This document shows positions 6,908 through 14,156 of a stretch of 38,532 bases of DNA, piece after piece. The position numbers and the translations under genes were made by a program. Position 1 is the stretch's first letter; the number at the start of each line of letters is the position of its first letter. The stretch lies in NCBI GenBank assembly GCA_944327215.1, contig CALVGY010000002.1, positions 1 to 38,532 on the forward strand, given 5' to 3'. The notes below the pieces were generated by a model, which was not told the origin of the DNA, ran no database searches, and saw only the letters and a program-made list of their open reading frames with translations. This stretch comes from Candidatus Gastranaerophilales bacterium (lineage in GTDB: Bacteria; Cyanobacteriota; Vampirovibrionia; Gastranaerophilales; Gastranaerophilaceae).

Positions 6908-8489
6908 AAATACAGAAAAAACAACAAGCGTACTCAAAGCTGCATGGATTATTGCAGTAGTTACAATCATAAGCAAACTTATAGGTTTTATAAGAGATGT
7001 TATTATAGCTAATTATTATGGAGCAACACTTGTATCTGACGCATATTATTATGCTTATCAAATCCCATCTCTGTCACTTATTTTATTAGGCGGAGTAGGA
7101 GGGCCTTTCCACAGTGCAACAGTTGCAGTGTTTTCAAAACTTATACCAAATTTACAAAACAAACCAGAAGAAGCTGTTAATAAGTTATATTCAACTTTTA
7201 TGACTGCAACTACAATATTTTTCCTTGTACTATCAGTCATAATGTTTGTATTCCCGCGTCAGATTATGGGATTAATCATATCTAACGGTTCTGCTGATAT
7301 GATTAATTTAGCGGCTGAACATTTAAAAATTATGACTCCGCTTTTAATCATCGGTGGAATTGTCGGAATTTATTATGGAATTTTAATTATTTACAGACAG
7401 TTTATGCTGCCAAATTTATCCCCAATCATTATGAGTGCAGCTATAATCGGAGTTGTTATGGCTGTTCCAAATGACAATAAAGGGTATGCTCTTGCTTGGG
7501 CAACTACAATCGGTGCAATATTACAACTTGTAATCCAATACCCGAATGTTAGAAAATTAGGTTTTAAATGGAGACCGAACTTTGAATTTACAAATAACCC
7601 CAATTTTAAAGAGATAATGGAACTTTTATTCCCTGCAGTACTAAGCTCAACTGTTGGACAAATTCATATTTACGTTGATATGTTTTTCACATCGTCAATT
7701 TCTGAAGGGGCTTGGACAGCAATCGGTTATGCAAATAGAGTTTTTCAATTCCCTGTAGGGATTTTGGTTACAGCATTTTTAGTTCCTTTGTTTCCAATTT
7801 TTTCAAGACTCGTAGCTGAAAAAGATTTGGAAGGAATTAAAACATATTTTAATAAAGGAGTCGGTGTTCTATTCTTTGCTGCAATTCCTATTATCATAGG
7901 AATTTTAACAGTCGGAATGGATGCTGTTAGATTAATTTTTGAACGTGGAGTATTCGATGCTAACGCAACATTTATGGTAACTGAGGCATTATGGTTCTTG
8001 TCTGTTTCTATATTACCTTATGTATTCAGAGATTCTATTACAAGAGTTTACTACTCTTTTAATGATTCCAAAACTCCTTTTATTGTTGCATTTTCATCAA
8101 TCGTCTTAAAATATTTGCTTAACGTAATATTTATAAGCAAAATGCACATGGGAATAGGCGGTATTACACTATCTACATCACTTGTAACTTTATTCAATGC
8201 ATGTGTCCTTGGAAGTTTAATTTACAAAAAAGTCAGAATGGATTACAAAAGCCTATTTACAAATTTATTAAAAATGACTATTGCCGGTTTAATTTCACTT
8301 ATATTATGTTTTGGCTTGGCATACGGTTTTGATAAATTCGTAAATATGCCTAAAGCATTATTTGAAATAATAAAAATTACATCAGTAGGTATTGTATGTC
8401 TTGTAACTTATACAGGATTAAATTTAATATTCAAAATGGAATATGCAAATGAATTAGCTCAAAGATTTATGCACAAAATTAGAAAATAA
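6882..8489 (+). CDS. murJ: Lipid II flippase MurJ (MviN family)
   Basis: A 535-aa polytopic membrane protein of the MOP superfamily that flips undecaprenyl-PP-disaccharide-pentapeptide across the inner membrane. The start of the membrane part reads SKLIGFIRDVIIANYYGAT, matching the conserved MviN opening, followed by SDAYYYAYQIPSLSLILLGGVGG; further family features are the ALSSTVGQ-like run AVLSSTVGQIHIYVD and the IFERGVFDANAT segment. About 14 helices are expected for the family. ATG 6882 lies inside the end of the SpoIID-domain gene. The stop is followed within 16 nt by the hairpin repeats of the GIY-YIG cassette. Confidence 0.95.
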   Translation: MTTDTSGNKNTEKTTSVLKAAWIIAVVTIISKLIGFIRDVIIANYYGATLVSDAYYYAYQIPSLSLILLGGVGGPFHSATVAVFSKLIPNLQNKPEEAVNKLYSTFMTATTIFFLVLSVIMFVFPRQIMGLIISNGSADMINLAAEHLKIMTPLLIIGGIVGIYYGILIIYRQFMLPNLSPIIMSAAIIGVVMAVPNDNKGYALAWATTIGAILQLVIQYPNVRKLGFKWRPNFEFTNNPNFKEIMELLFPAVLSSTVGQIHIYVDMFFTSSISEGAWTAIGYANRVFQFPVGILVTAFLVPLFPIFSRLVAEKDLEGIKTYFNKGVGVLFFAAIPIIIGILTVGMDAVRLIFERGVFDANATFMVTEALWFLSVSILPYVFRDSITRVYYSFNDSKTPFIVAFSSIVLKYLLNVIFISKMHMGIGGITLSTSLVTLFNACVLGSLIYKKVRMDYKSLFTNLLKMTIAGLISLILCFGLAYGFDKFVNMPKALFEIIKITSVGIVCLVTYTGLNLIFKMEYANELAQRFMHKIRK

Positions 8490-8504
8490 AATTTGTTTAT
8501 AAAA

Positions 8505-8669
8505 GACCCTGAAACAAGTTCAGGGTGACAAAGGTAATAAGTCATTCCGAACTCGTTTCAGAATCTCGAAATCTAAAATTTAAAATCAACCGTCATTCCG
8601 AACTTGTTTCGGAATCTCAAAGTCTAAAATAACAAATCAACCATCATTCTGAACTTGTTTCAGAATCTC
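8505..8669. repeat. Left hairpin-repeat block of the GIY-YIG cassette (four units)
   Basis: Four copies of a 25-27 bp imperfect palindrome: 8505-8529 (inverted orientation, arms CCCTGAA and TTCAGGG), then 8541-8567, 8592-8618 and 8643-8669 in direct orientation. The last three repeat with an exact 51-bp period: a 27-bp palindrome plus a 24-bp linker similar between copies. Arms of the 8592 copy are ATTCCGAA and TTCGGAAT around CTTGT. The last copy stops 22 nt before the nuclease start codon. The block also directly follows murJ and could act as its 3' hairpin. Confidence 0.9.
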
Positions 8670-8691
8670 AAATATTAATAGACAAAAATTT

Positions 8692-8985
8692 ATGACTAAC
8701 AAAACTGGATATATTTACATACTAACCAATAAAAATAATAACGTTTTCTATATAGGAGTTACTTCTAATCTAAAGAAGAGAATATGGGAACACAAAAACA
8801 AAGTTGTTGAAGGATTTTCAAAAAAGTATAATTTAAACAAACTTGTATATTATGAAGTTGGAGAAGATATATTAAGTGCAATTGAAAGGGAAAAACAGCT
8901 TAAAAACTGGCATAGAGAATGGAAAATTAATCTTATAAAAACACAAAATCCTAATTTTAAAGATTTATATGATGATATTTTGTAA
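8692..8985 (+). CDS. Single-domain GIY-YIG nuclease (UPF0213/URI-like)
   Basis: A 97-aa protein made almost entirely of one GIY-YIG nuclease domain. Visible: the GIY equivalent YIYILTN at 7-13, YIGVT at 20-24, the basic motif LKKRIWEH at 27-34 with catalytic-type Arg30, and AIEREKQLKNW at 63-73 with the metal-binding Glu (65 or 67), ending with the family-typical NPNFKDL. All nuclease residues appear intact. It has no partner domain, so any DNA target specificity must come from this domain or from the flanking DNA. The gene sits alone between two hairpin-repeat blocks 500 bp apart. There is no clear Shine-Dalgarno. A role in moving the repeats is inference; a housekeeping nuclease is the alternative. 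Confidence 0.9.
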   Translation: MTNKTGYIYILTNKNNNVFYIGVTSNLKKRIWEHKNKVVEGFSKKYNLNKLVYYEVGEDILSAIEREKQLKNWHREWKINLIKTQNPNFKDLYDDIL

Positions 8986-9004
8986 TATTTTATTATAGAA
9001 AAGA

Positions 9005-9118
9005 GACCCTGAAACAAGTTCAGGGTGACAAAGGTAATAAGTCATTCTGAACTCGTTTCAGAATCTCGAAATCTAAAATTTAAAATCAACTGTCATTCTG
9101 AACTTGTTTCAGAATCTC
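9005..9118. repeat. Right hairpin-repeat block of the GIY-YIG cassette (three units)
   Basis: Copies at 9005-9029 (inverted), 9041-9067 and 9092-9118 match the left block base for base at a constant offset of 500 over 114 positions, with four mismatches (8548/9048, 8591/9091, 8599/9099, 8611/9111), all transitions. Arms of the last two copies are ATTCTGAA and TTCAGAAT, perfectly paired. The left block has one extra 51-bp unit. Confidence 0.9.
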
Positions 9119-9158
9119 AAAAGATAAATATAAACATACATTAATTAATTTTTTGCAT

Positions 9159-9164
9159 TATAAT
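9159..9164 (+). promoter_or_regulatory. -10 element of tsaC
   Basis: A perfect TATAAT at 9159-9164 lies just beyond the cassette. Transcription from it would give a leader of about 12 nt carrying the purine-rich AGGAAAAGGA before the ATG at 9183, so this gene is not of the leaderless type. Confidence 0.45.
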
Positions 9165-9182
9165 TTTATATAGGAAAAGGAT

Positions 9183-9770
9183 ATGATTTTACAAAATAAA
9201 GAAAAAATTAAAGAAGTATTAGAAAATGATGGCGTAATTGCATACGTAACAGATACCGTATGGGGGTTGGGTTGCCTGCCAACATCTGAAAAAGCAGTAA
9301 AAAAAATTTATGAAATAAAAAAAAGAGAAGCCCAAAAACCTTTAATTTTAATGTCTAACGAAACATACAATTTGCTTGAATATGTAAAACCAATACCAAA
9401 AATTGGTTGCCAATTAATAAAAAAATATTTCCCGGGAGCACTCACACTTGTCGTTGAAAAAAGTGACAAAACACCATATTTTATGACATCAAATATGGAA
9501 ACAGTCGGGATTAGAGTTCCTGATAACGAAGTTTTTAAAGAAATTTGTGAAATAACTCCAGGTCATGTTCTTGCAACAACAAGCGCAAACCTATCACATC
9601 AACCATCTGCAAAAACTTATGAACAAGCATTAGAAAATATGCAAGGGCTGGCAGATTTAATCATTCCTGATTACGGTCATATATGCAAAGGGCTTGAATC
9701 AACTGTTTGCGGAGTATTTGGAGATGATGTAAAAATCTTCCGTCAAGGCGCAATAAAAATTGAATTATAA
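9183..9770 (+). CDS. tsaC: Threonylcarbamoyl-AMP synthase (TsaC/YrdC-YwlC family)
   Basis: Makes threonylcarbamoyl-AMP from Thr, bicarbonate and ATP for t6A37 modification of ANN-decoding tRNAs. The 195-aa protein has the YrdC-like core: GVIAYVTDTVWGLGC at about 17-31 (usually PTDTVYGL), the basic nucleotide-binding run KKREAQKPLILM at about 46-57, and SANLSHQPSA in the second half. It is the short form, without the C-terminal Sua5 domain. The D-T-V-W-G variant of the usual Tyr is a small difference. Start ATG 9183 has AGGAAAAGGAT directly upstream. It is convergent with lipA, with only 2 nt between stop codons. Confidence 0.92.
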   Translation: MILQNKEKIKEVLENDGVIAYVTDTVWGLGCLPTSEKAVKKIYEIKKREAQKPLILMSNETYNLLEYVKPIPKIGCQLIKKYFPGALTLVVEKSDKTPYFMTSNMETVGIRVPDNEVFKEICEITPGHVLATTSANLSHQPSAKTYEQALENMQGLADLIIPDYGHICKGLESTVCGVFGDDVKIFRQGAIKIEL

Positions 9771-9772
9771 AT

Positions 9773-10615
9773 TTAAATAAGTTCTGATGCTCGATAAGAA
9801 CTTCTTACCAAAGGTCCAATTTGATAGTGCTTTATACCAACTTTTTCAGCTAACTGTTTTAATTTCTCATACTCTTCAGGAGTATAATATTTAGAAACCT
9901 CTAAATGAGCTTTGGATGGTTGAATATATTGACCTATTGTCAAAATATCACAGCCAACATTTTTCAAATCTACAAGAGTTTCTTCGATATCTTCAAAGGT
10001 TTCACCCAATCCAATCATCAACCCTGATTTTGTTAGGATATCGCTATTATCTTTAATATATTTCAAGACTTCCAATGAGCAATCATAATCACCTTGAGGA
10101 CGTGCTGTTTTAAAAACATTCCTTACCGTTTCAATATTATGATTAAATACATTTGGATGTGCTTTTATAATTATATTTAAAGAATCTTTATTTCCCTTAA
10201 AATCAGGAGTTAAAATTTCAATTTTAACATCTGGAGATATTTTTCTGATTTCATAAATGCAATTTGCAAAATGTTCTGCACCGCCATCAGGCAAATCATC
10301 TCTTGTAACAGATGTTATTACTGCATATTTAAGTCCTAAGTCTTTTACAGCTTCAGCAACATGAGATGGCTCATTCAAATCCAATGGTTCAGGGCTTGAA
10401 CAGTTGATATTACAATATTTGCAATTTCTTGTACAGTTATTCCCCATAATCAAAAATGTCGCAGTATTTTTTGTGTAACATTCATTTTTATTAGGGCAAC
10501 GAGCATTTTCGCATACGGTATTTAAACATTTTGTTTTTAAAATTCGACGTACATTGCGAGTCTTGTCCGTATCTATAATTGGTCGTTTTAAATAATCAGG
10601 TAATCTTTTATGCAT
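9773..10615 (-). CDS. lipA: Lipoyl synthase
   Basis: A radical-SAM enzyme that inserts sulfur at C6 and C8 of protein-bound octanoyl groups. The 280-aa protein has both iron-sulfur motifs: the auxiliary-cluster CX4CX5C (Cys35, Cys40, Cys46) and the radical-SAM CX3CX2C (Cys61, Cys65, Cys68), plus the conserved C-terminal RSSYRA (271-276) whose Ser ligates the auxiliary cluster. VTRDDLPDGGA is also typical. No octanoyltransferase lies beside it, but a dihydrolipoyl-dehydrogenase-like gene is about 1 kb away, also on the minus strand. The start lacks a Shine-Dalgarno and follows a -10 hexamer by exactly 6 nt. Confidence 0.97.
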   Translation of the reverse strand: MHKRLPDYLKRPIIDTDKTRNVRRILKTKCLNTVCENARCPNKNECYTKNTATFLIMGNNCTRNCKYCNINCSSPEPLDLNEPSHVAEAVKDLGLKYAVITSVTRDDLPDGGAEHFANCIYEIRKISPDVKIEILTPDFKGNKDSLNIIIKAHPNVFNHNIETVRNVFKTARPQGDYDCSLEVLKYIKDNSDILTKSGLMIGLGETFEDIEETLVDLKNVGCDILTIGQYIQPSKAHLEVSKYYTPEEYEKLKQLAEKVGIKHYQIGPLVRSSYRASELI

Positions 10616-10621
10616 AATATA

Positions 10622-10649
10622 ATCATAATACCAAAATTTAATATGACAA
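10622..10649 (-). promoter_or_regulatory. lipA promoter, leaderless type
   Basis: On the minus strand TTGTCA (10649-10644), a 16-nt spacer and TATGAT (10627-10622) end 6 nt before the ATG at 10615. No ribosome-binding site is present. Both hexamers are close to sigma-70 consensus. Confidence 0.6.
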
Positions 10650-10698
10650 ACCTTAATTAATAATATATTTATTGTATAGACATATTTACAAAAACAAT

Positions 10699-10704
10699 TA
10701 TTAT
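10699..10704 (+). promoter_or_regulatory. -10 element of the 10711 gene, leaderless type
   Basis: TATTAT at 10699-10704 ends 6 nt before the ATG at 10711; TAGACA at 10677-10682 is a possible -35 with a 16-nt spacer. There is no Shine-Dalgarno. Confidence 0.5.
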
Positions 10705-10710
10705 ATAAAT

Positions 10711-11349
10711 ATGGAAACCAATGAAATTTACAAATTGATTTTAGAAAAATTTAATTCTCCATCATTAAAAAATTATCTTGATATACTTGAGTTATGCTCA
10801 AATAACATTAATAAAAATTACAACGATGTCAATGCTCATTATATCAAATCAATGGCTCTTTTTGGCATTGCGACTCTTGTAGATAAAGTAGATGAAGTAT
10901 ATGCATATAATCATAATGAAGAAGTTCAACATTCTAGTTTGCGTAATGGGGAATTAATGAGAAAAATTGAAGACAACTTTAAATTAGCAGACAAGGCTGT
11001 TGAAGAATTTAACATAGCTTACAATATGGATAATAAAATTATTGAAAAACATCCATATTTGAAAGTAATTGTTGAATATCAAATGACTGGAGTAAAGTAT
11101 TTATTTTCACGCCCAATACCTTCTAAAGATATTTGTGACTTAATATTCCAAAATAGCAAATGGACTTTTATAGGAATTATAGGTACTTTATGCGTGTTAG
11201 CAACAATTCTGGCAATGACTTTGGGCGATGAGGTACTTGGAGTAAAATTTATTTTTGCAAGTATGATCATTATTATAATATCAATATTTCTTTACCCTAA
11301 TGAAAATAAAAGACTCCTGAATAAATATAAACAATTCATAATAAAATAA
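10711..11349 (+). CDS. Hypothetical membrane protein with helical N-terminal domain
   Basis: Not recognised. The 213-aa protein has a helical, TPR-like soluble region (about 1-140, including SLKNYLDILELCSNNINKNY and AVEEFNIAYNMDNK), then two closely spaced hydrophobic helices at about 155-176 and 180-198, and ends with a short basic tail (NENKRLLNKYKQ). The layout suggests a cytoplasmic helical domain anchored by a C-terminal hairpin. ATG 10711 is preferred over the upstream in-frame TTG at 10672 because it lies 6 nt after a -10 hexamer and gives a more typical soluble start. It is divergent from lipA. Confidence 0.7.
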   Translation: METNEIYKLILEKFNSPSLKNYLDILELCSNNINKNYNDVNAHYIKSMALFGIATLVDKVDEVYAYNHNEEVQHSSLRNGELMRKIEDNFKLADKAVEEFNIAYNMDNKIIEKHPYLKVIVEYQMTGVKYLFSRPIPSKDICDLIFQNSKWTFIGIIGTLCVLATILAMTLGDEVLGVKFIFASMIIIIISIFLYPNENKRLLNKYKQFIIK

Positions 11350-11372
11350 CATTAAACCTACTAGCAAAAATA

Positions 11373-11401
11373 TTGATTTTCATGACTTAAAACGTTATAA
11401 T
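11373..11401 (+). promoter_or_regulatory. Promoter of the small exported-protein gene
   Basis: TTGATT at 11373-11378, a 17-nt spacer and a perfect TATAAT at 11396-11401 precede a leader of about 20 nt carrying the ribosome-binding site CAGGAG before the ATG at 11430. Confidence 0.6.
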
Positions 11402-11429
11402 ATATGTAAGTAACAACAGGAGTAAAAGT

Positions 11430-11675
11430 ATGAAAAAATTTATAACACTATTATGTCTATTATGCTTTGCCGGATGTGCGTATGCAGAAGTTTATGAAGT
11501 TCCTGGCTCTCAAGTAGTAACCGAAGAAGAAGTTCAAGTTCAACAAAATGAAAATGACAAAACTAAGACAGAAACCAAAGTTGAACGTAAAAAAATATTA
11601 CGCCACAGAGATCTTAACCCAACAAATTCTTATTGGAATTTTGGAAAAGTTCCTTTCTGGACAGGCACTATTTAA
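11430..11675 (+). CDS. Small exported protein or lipoprotein, unknown function
   Basis: An 81-aa protein with an N-terminal signal sequence (MKKFITLLCLLCFAGCAYA). It can be read either as a lipoprotein (FAGC lipobox, Cys16) or as a signal-peptidase-I substrate cut after AYA. The mature part is very polar (EEEVQVQQNENDKTKTETKVERKK) and ends in an aromatic-rich stretch (NSYWNFGKVPFWTG). I do not recognise the family. It has its own promoter and an AGGAG site. The last 8 nt overlap the end of the converging lpd gene. Confidence 0.7.
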   Translation: MKKFITLLCLLCFAGCAYAEVYEVPGSQVVTEEEVQVQQNENDKTKTETKVERKKILRHRDLNPTNSYWNFGKVPFWTGTI

Positions 11676-12903
11676 ACAAACATTCAAAAATGCCCTCTGA
11701 ATATGTTGGATGGGCAAAACATACTTTTTTTAAATCATCAATAGCTATGTTATTTTGCATAGCTATTGTTATTTCTTGGATTAATGCGGAAGCTTCTTTT
11801 GCAACAATATGAGCTCCAACAATTTTTCCGTTTTGAGAAAGTATTTTAATAAATCCATCAGTACAATTGTCACAATGCGATTTTCCAAGAGCTGAAATCA
11901 ATAAATTTGATTTTTTATAACTTCCTTCATCCAAATCCTGTTCACGTTTACCGACCCAAGCTATTTCGGGACAGCCATAAACTACAGACGGAACTAAATT
12001 TTCATCAAATTCAACTCCCGAAACTTCTGCCACAGCCTGTTTTATTGCAAAATGCGCTAATTGAATTTTTCCGCACGCATCACCAATACAAGTTACATTT
12101 TTAAAATCATTTTCAGGCTTGCGACCAACAGCTAATAGAACAAGTTCAGGTTCCAAAATATCTCCTGAAGATAAATAAACCTTTTTATCTTCAATCTTTC
12201 CAACAGAATTTGCTAGAAACATCTTTATTTTTTTAGCTTTAAAAATTCTTTCAACTCTTTTGGAAACTTCAACATCAGCTAAAGGAAGCAAATGTTCCGC
12301 AAGCTCAACAATAGACACTTCTACATCAAATGCAGCAAAAATCTTTGCCCATTCAATCCCAATAGCACCTGAACCGATTATTAAAATACTTTTTGGCAAA
12401 GTATCTAAATTTAAAACATCATCAGAACTCAACACAAATTGATGATCAAATCTAAGGTTTGGAAAATCTTTCGGCTTTGAACCTGTTGCAGTGATTATAC
12501 TTGAGCATTCATAAATTTTGTCATCAGCCAATATTTGATTATTAGATACAACTTTTGCCTCTGCATTTACTGTCTGCACACCGCAGTTTTTCAATGCTAA
12601 TTCAAGAGATTTTCTGATTTTTTCAACAACTTTGTCTTTGCGTTCCACAACTTTTTTATAATCAACAGACAAGTTTTCAACATTTATACCAAGTTCAGAC
12701 GCTGACTTCATCTCTTCGTACAATTCAGCCGAATGTAAAATTGCTTTTGTCGGAATGCAACCTCGATTAAGACATACACCACCAACTTTATCTTTTTCAA
12801 ACAAAACAACAGATAATCCTTTAGCTCTTGCCTGAAAAGCAGCTGTATAACCGGCTGGCCCTGCACCTATTATACCTAAATCAAATTTGCAATTTTCACT
12901 CAT
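11668..12903 (-). CDS. lpd: Dihydrolipoyl dehydrogenase-like flavoprotein, shortened
   Basis: A class I pyridine nucleotide-disulfide oxidoreductase, most like the E3 component of 2-oxoacid dehydrogenase or glycine-cleavage complexes. Seen: FAD-binding GIIGAGPAGYTA (10-21), the redox-active disulfide GGVCLNRGCIPTK with Cys44 and Cys49, NAD-binding IIGSGAIGIEWAK at about 175-187, FAD motif CIGDACG, and the catalytic pair in FAHPTYSE (His398, Glu403). At 411 aa it is about 50-60 residues shorter than usual; much of the gap is between AVGRKPE and CIGDACG, where the family normally has some 30 more residues. All catalytic residues remain, so activity is plausible. It follows alr by 4 nt in one operon. 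Confidence 0.88.
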   Translation of the reverse strand: MSENCKFDLGIIGAGPAGYTAAFQARAKGLSVVLFEKDKVGGVCLNRGCIPTKAILHSAELYEEMKSASELGINVENLSVDYKKVVERKDKVVEKIRKSLELALKNCGVQTVNAEAKVVSNNQILADDKIYECSSIITATGSKPKDFPNLRFDHQFVLSSDDVLNLDTLPKSILIIGSGAIGIEWAKIFAAFDVEVSIVELAEHLLPLADVEVSKRVERIFKAKKIKMFLANSVGKIEDKKVYLSSGDILEPELVLLAVGRKPENDFKNVTCIGDACGKIQLAHFAIKQAVAEVSGVEFDENLVPSVVYGCPEIAWVGKREQDLDEGSYKKSNLLISALGKSHCDNCTDGFIKILSQNGKIVGAHIVAKEASALIQEITIAMQNNIAIDDLKKVCFAHPTYSEGIFECLFK

Positions 12904-12907
12904 TAAA

Positions 12908-14035
12908 TTATTCCCTTGTATAAACTCTTGGCAATCTTACCTTTAAGCGGCAAGTCAATTCGTAATTTATTGTACCTAATATTTTTGCCCACTCATCAAT
13001 TGTATGATTTTCATCCAACAATGTTATGATATCACCTAAGTTCGCATCTACTCCTGTTATATCAAACATCATCTGATCCATTGTAATATTACCGACTTGC
13101 GGAACTTCTTTGCCGTTTAAAACAGCTGAAATCTTATTGGAAAGTCCGCGAGGAACACCATCTGCATAACCCAAAGGAACCGTTGCAATTTTTCTTGTTC
13201 CATGAGCCGTAAATGTATGCCCATAGCTAATTCCTTCCCCGTCTTTTGCCTCATGAATATTTACAATTCTGGCTTTTAATGACATTACAGGTTTAAGATC
13301 AGGTTTTCTAACTTCACCGTCTTCAGGCAAATCAGGATAAAGCCCGTATAGAGCGATTCCAGCTCGTCGCATATTTGAATTTGGGACATCATAACACATT
13401 GCACCTGCAGTATTTAAAATATGTAAAAGCAAACCTTTAGTATCAACTTGTGAAATAACTTTATTCCATCTGTCAATTTGAATTTGAGTTTTTTCTCTGT
13501 TTTCAGCATTTGCAAGATGTGTAAATATTCCGCGAAAATCTAAATAATCAGCATTTCTGACATCTTTTATAAAATCCACTGCATCATCTACAGATACACC
13601 GATTCTATTCATGCCGGTATCAAGTTTTACATGAACCTTTGGTTTTATACCTGTTCTTTCATAAGCCTGATGACAAGCTGCTAAATGTTCTTTTGAAAAA
13701 ATTGCGATTGCTAAATCAGCCTTAACAGCACTTTCAACAGCCCATACAGGTACTGCTCCCAAAACTAAAATTTCACAATTAATCTTAGCTTGTCTTAAAT
13801 CAACACCCTCATCAATAGATGCAACACCCAACATATCGGCACCTGATGCTAATAATGTCGGAGCTAACATAACAGATCCGTGCCCATACGCATCAGCTTT
13901 AACAACAGCCAATAACTTAATTCCTTCCGGAGTATTTTTTCTTATTGAGCGCATATTATATGCAATATTTTCTAAATTAATCTCAACCCAACTGTCTCTA
14001 TGAATGTTTACATTTGTTTGTCTTACATTTTTCAT
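12908..14035 (-). CDS. alr: Alanine racemase
   Basis: A fold-type III PLP enzyme that makes D-Ala for peptidoglycan. The 375-aa protein has the PLP-lysine motif VVKADAYGHG (Lys46), HVKLDTGMNRIG, the GIFTHLANAE segment, the LNTAGA stretch, RAGIALYGLYP near the PLP phosphate site, and the second catalytic base in GISYGHTFTA (Tyr271). The C-terminal beta domain (about 250-375) contains the conserved GNITMDQMMFD. It lies upstream of lpd with a 4-nt gap. Its start follows a TATACT -10 by 9 nt with no Shine-Dalgarno, so the message would be nearly leaderless. Confidence 0.97.
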   Translation of the reverse strand: MKNVRQTNVNIHRDSWVEINLENIAYNMRSIRKNTPEGIKLLAVVKADAYGHGSVMLAPTLLASGADMLGVASIDEGVDLRQAKINCEILVLGAVPVWAVESAVKADLAIAIFSKEHLAACHQAYERTGIKPKVHVKLDTGMNRIGVSVDDAVDFIKDVRNADYLDFRGIFTHLANAENREKTQIQIDRWNKVISQVDTKGLLLHILNTAGAMCYDVPNSNMRRAGIALYGLYPDLPEDGEVRKPDLKPVMSLKARIVNIHEAKDGEGISYGHTFTAHGTRKIATVPLGYADGVPRGLSNKISAVLNGKEVPQVGNITMDQMMFDITGVDANLGDIITLLDENHTIDEWAKILGTINYELTCRLKVRLPRVYTRE

Positions 14036-14044
14036 AATAACTTT

Positions 14045-14073
14045 AGTATATTACCAAATTGAAATAAGAGCAA
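14045..14073 (-). promoter_or_regulatory. alr-lpd promoter
   Basis: On the minus strand TTGCTC (14073-14068), a 17-nt spacer and TATACT (14050-14045) precede the alr ATG at 14035 by 9 nt. The expected leader is only a few nucleotides, with no ribosome-binding site. Confidence 0.45.
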
Positions 14074-14106
14074 GAAATTTGTGCATAAAAAAGGATATTG
14101 AACGTT

Positions 14107-14112
14107 TATAAT
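14107..14112 (+). promoter_or_regulatory. Upstream -10 element before proB
   Basis: A perfect TATAAT at 14107-14112 is followed after 6 nt (AAGGAG) by a TTG that opens an 11-codon frame ending at 14154. It lies 38 nt upstream of the second TATAAT nearest proB. No convincing -35 is visible. Confidence 0.35.
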
Positions 14113-14118
14113 AAGGAG

Positions 14119-14154
14119 TTGAAATTGATTAAATTTATTTGTACTATAATATAA
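14119..14154 (+). CDS. Possible 11-codon leader ORF before proB
   Basis: TTG at 14119 opens an 11-codon frame (M-K-L-I-K-F-I-C-T-I-I, then TAA at 14152-14154) that ends 2 nt before the proB ATG. AAGGAG directly abuts this TTG and lies 6 nt before a second in-frame TTG at 14125, a good Shine-Dalgarno distance. The frame differs from proB. It could be a leader peptide or coupling ORF on a longer proB transcript, but it contains no proline or glutamate codons, so classical attenuation is not indicated. It may be chance. Confidence 0.25.
   Translation: MKLIKFICTII
14145..14150 (+). promoter_or_regulatory. -10 element of proB, leaderless type
   Basis: A perfect TATAAT at 14145-14150 ends 6 nt before the proB ATG at 14157; the six bases between are ATAAAT and contain no ribosome-binding site. 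Confidence 0.55.
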
Positions 14155-14156
14155 AT

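Noticed and set aside
8505-9118. Repeated units with regular spacing, as in a CRISPR array
   Set aside because: Linkers are nearly identical rather than unique, there are only three regular units, and no cas gene is present. The units are hairpins of a repeat family.
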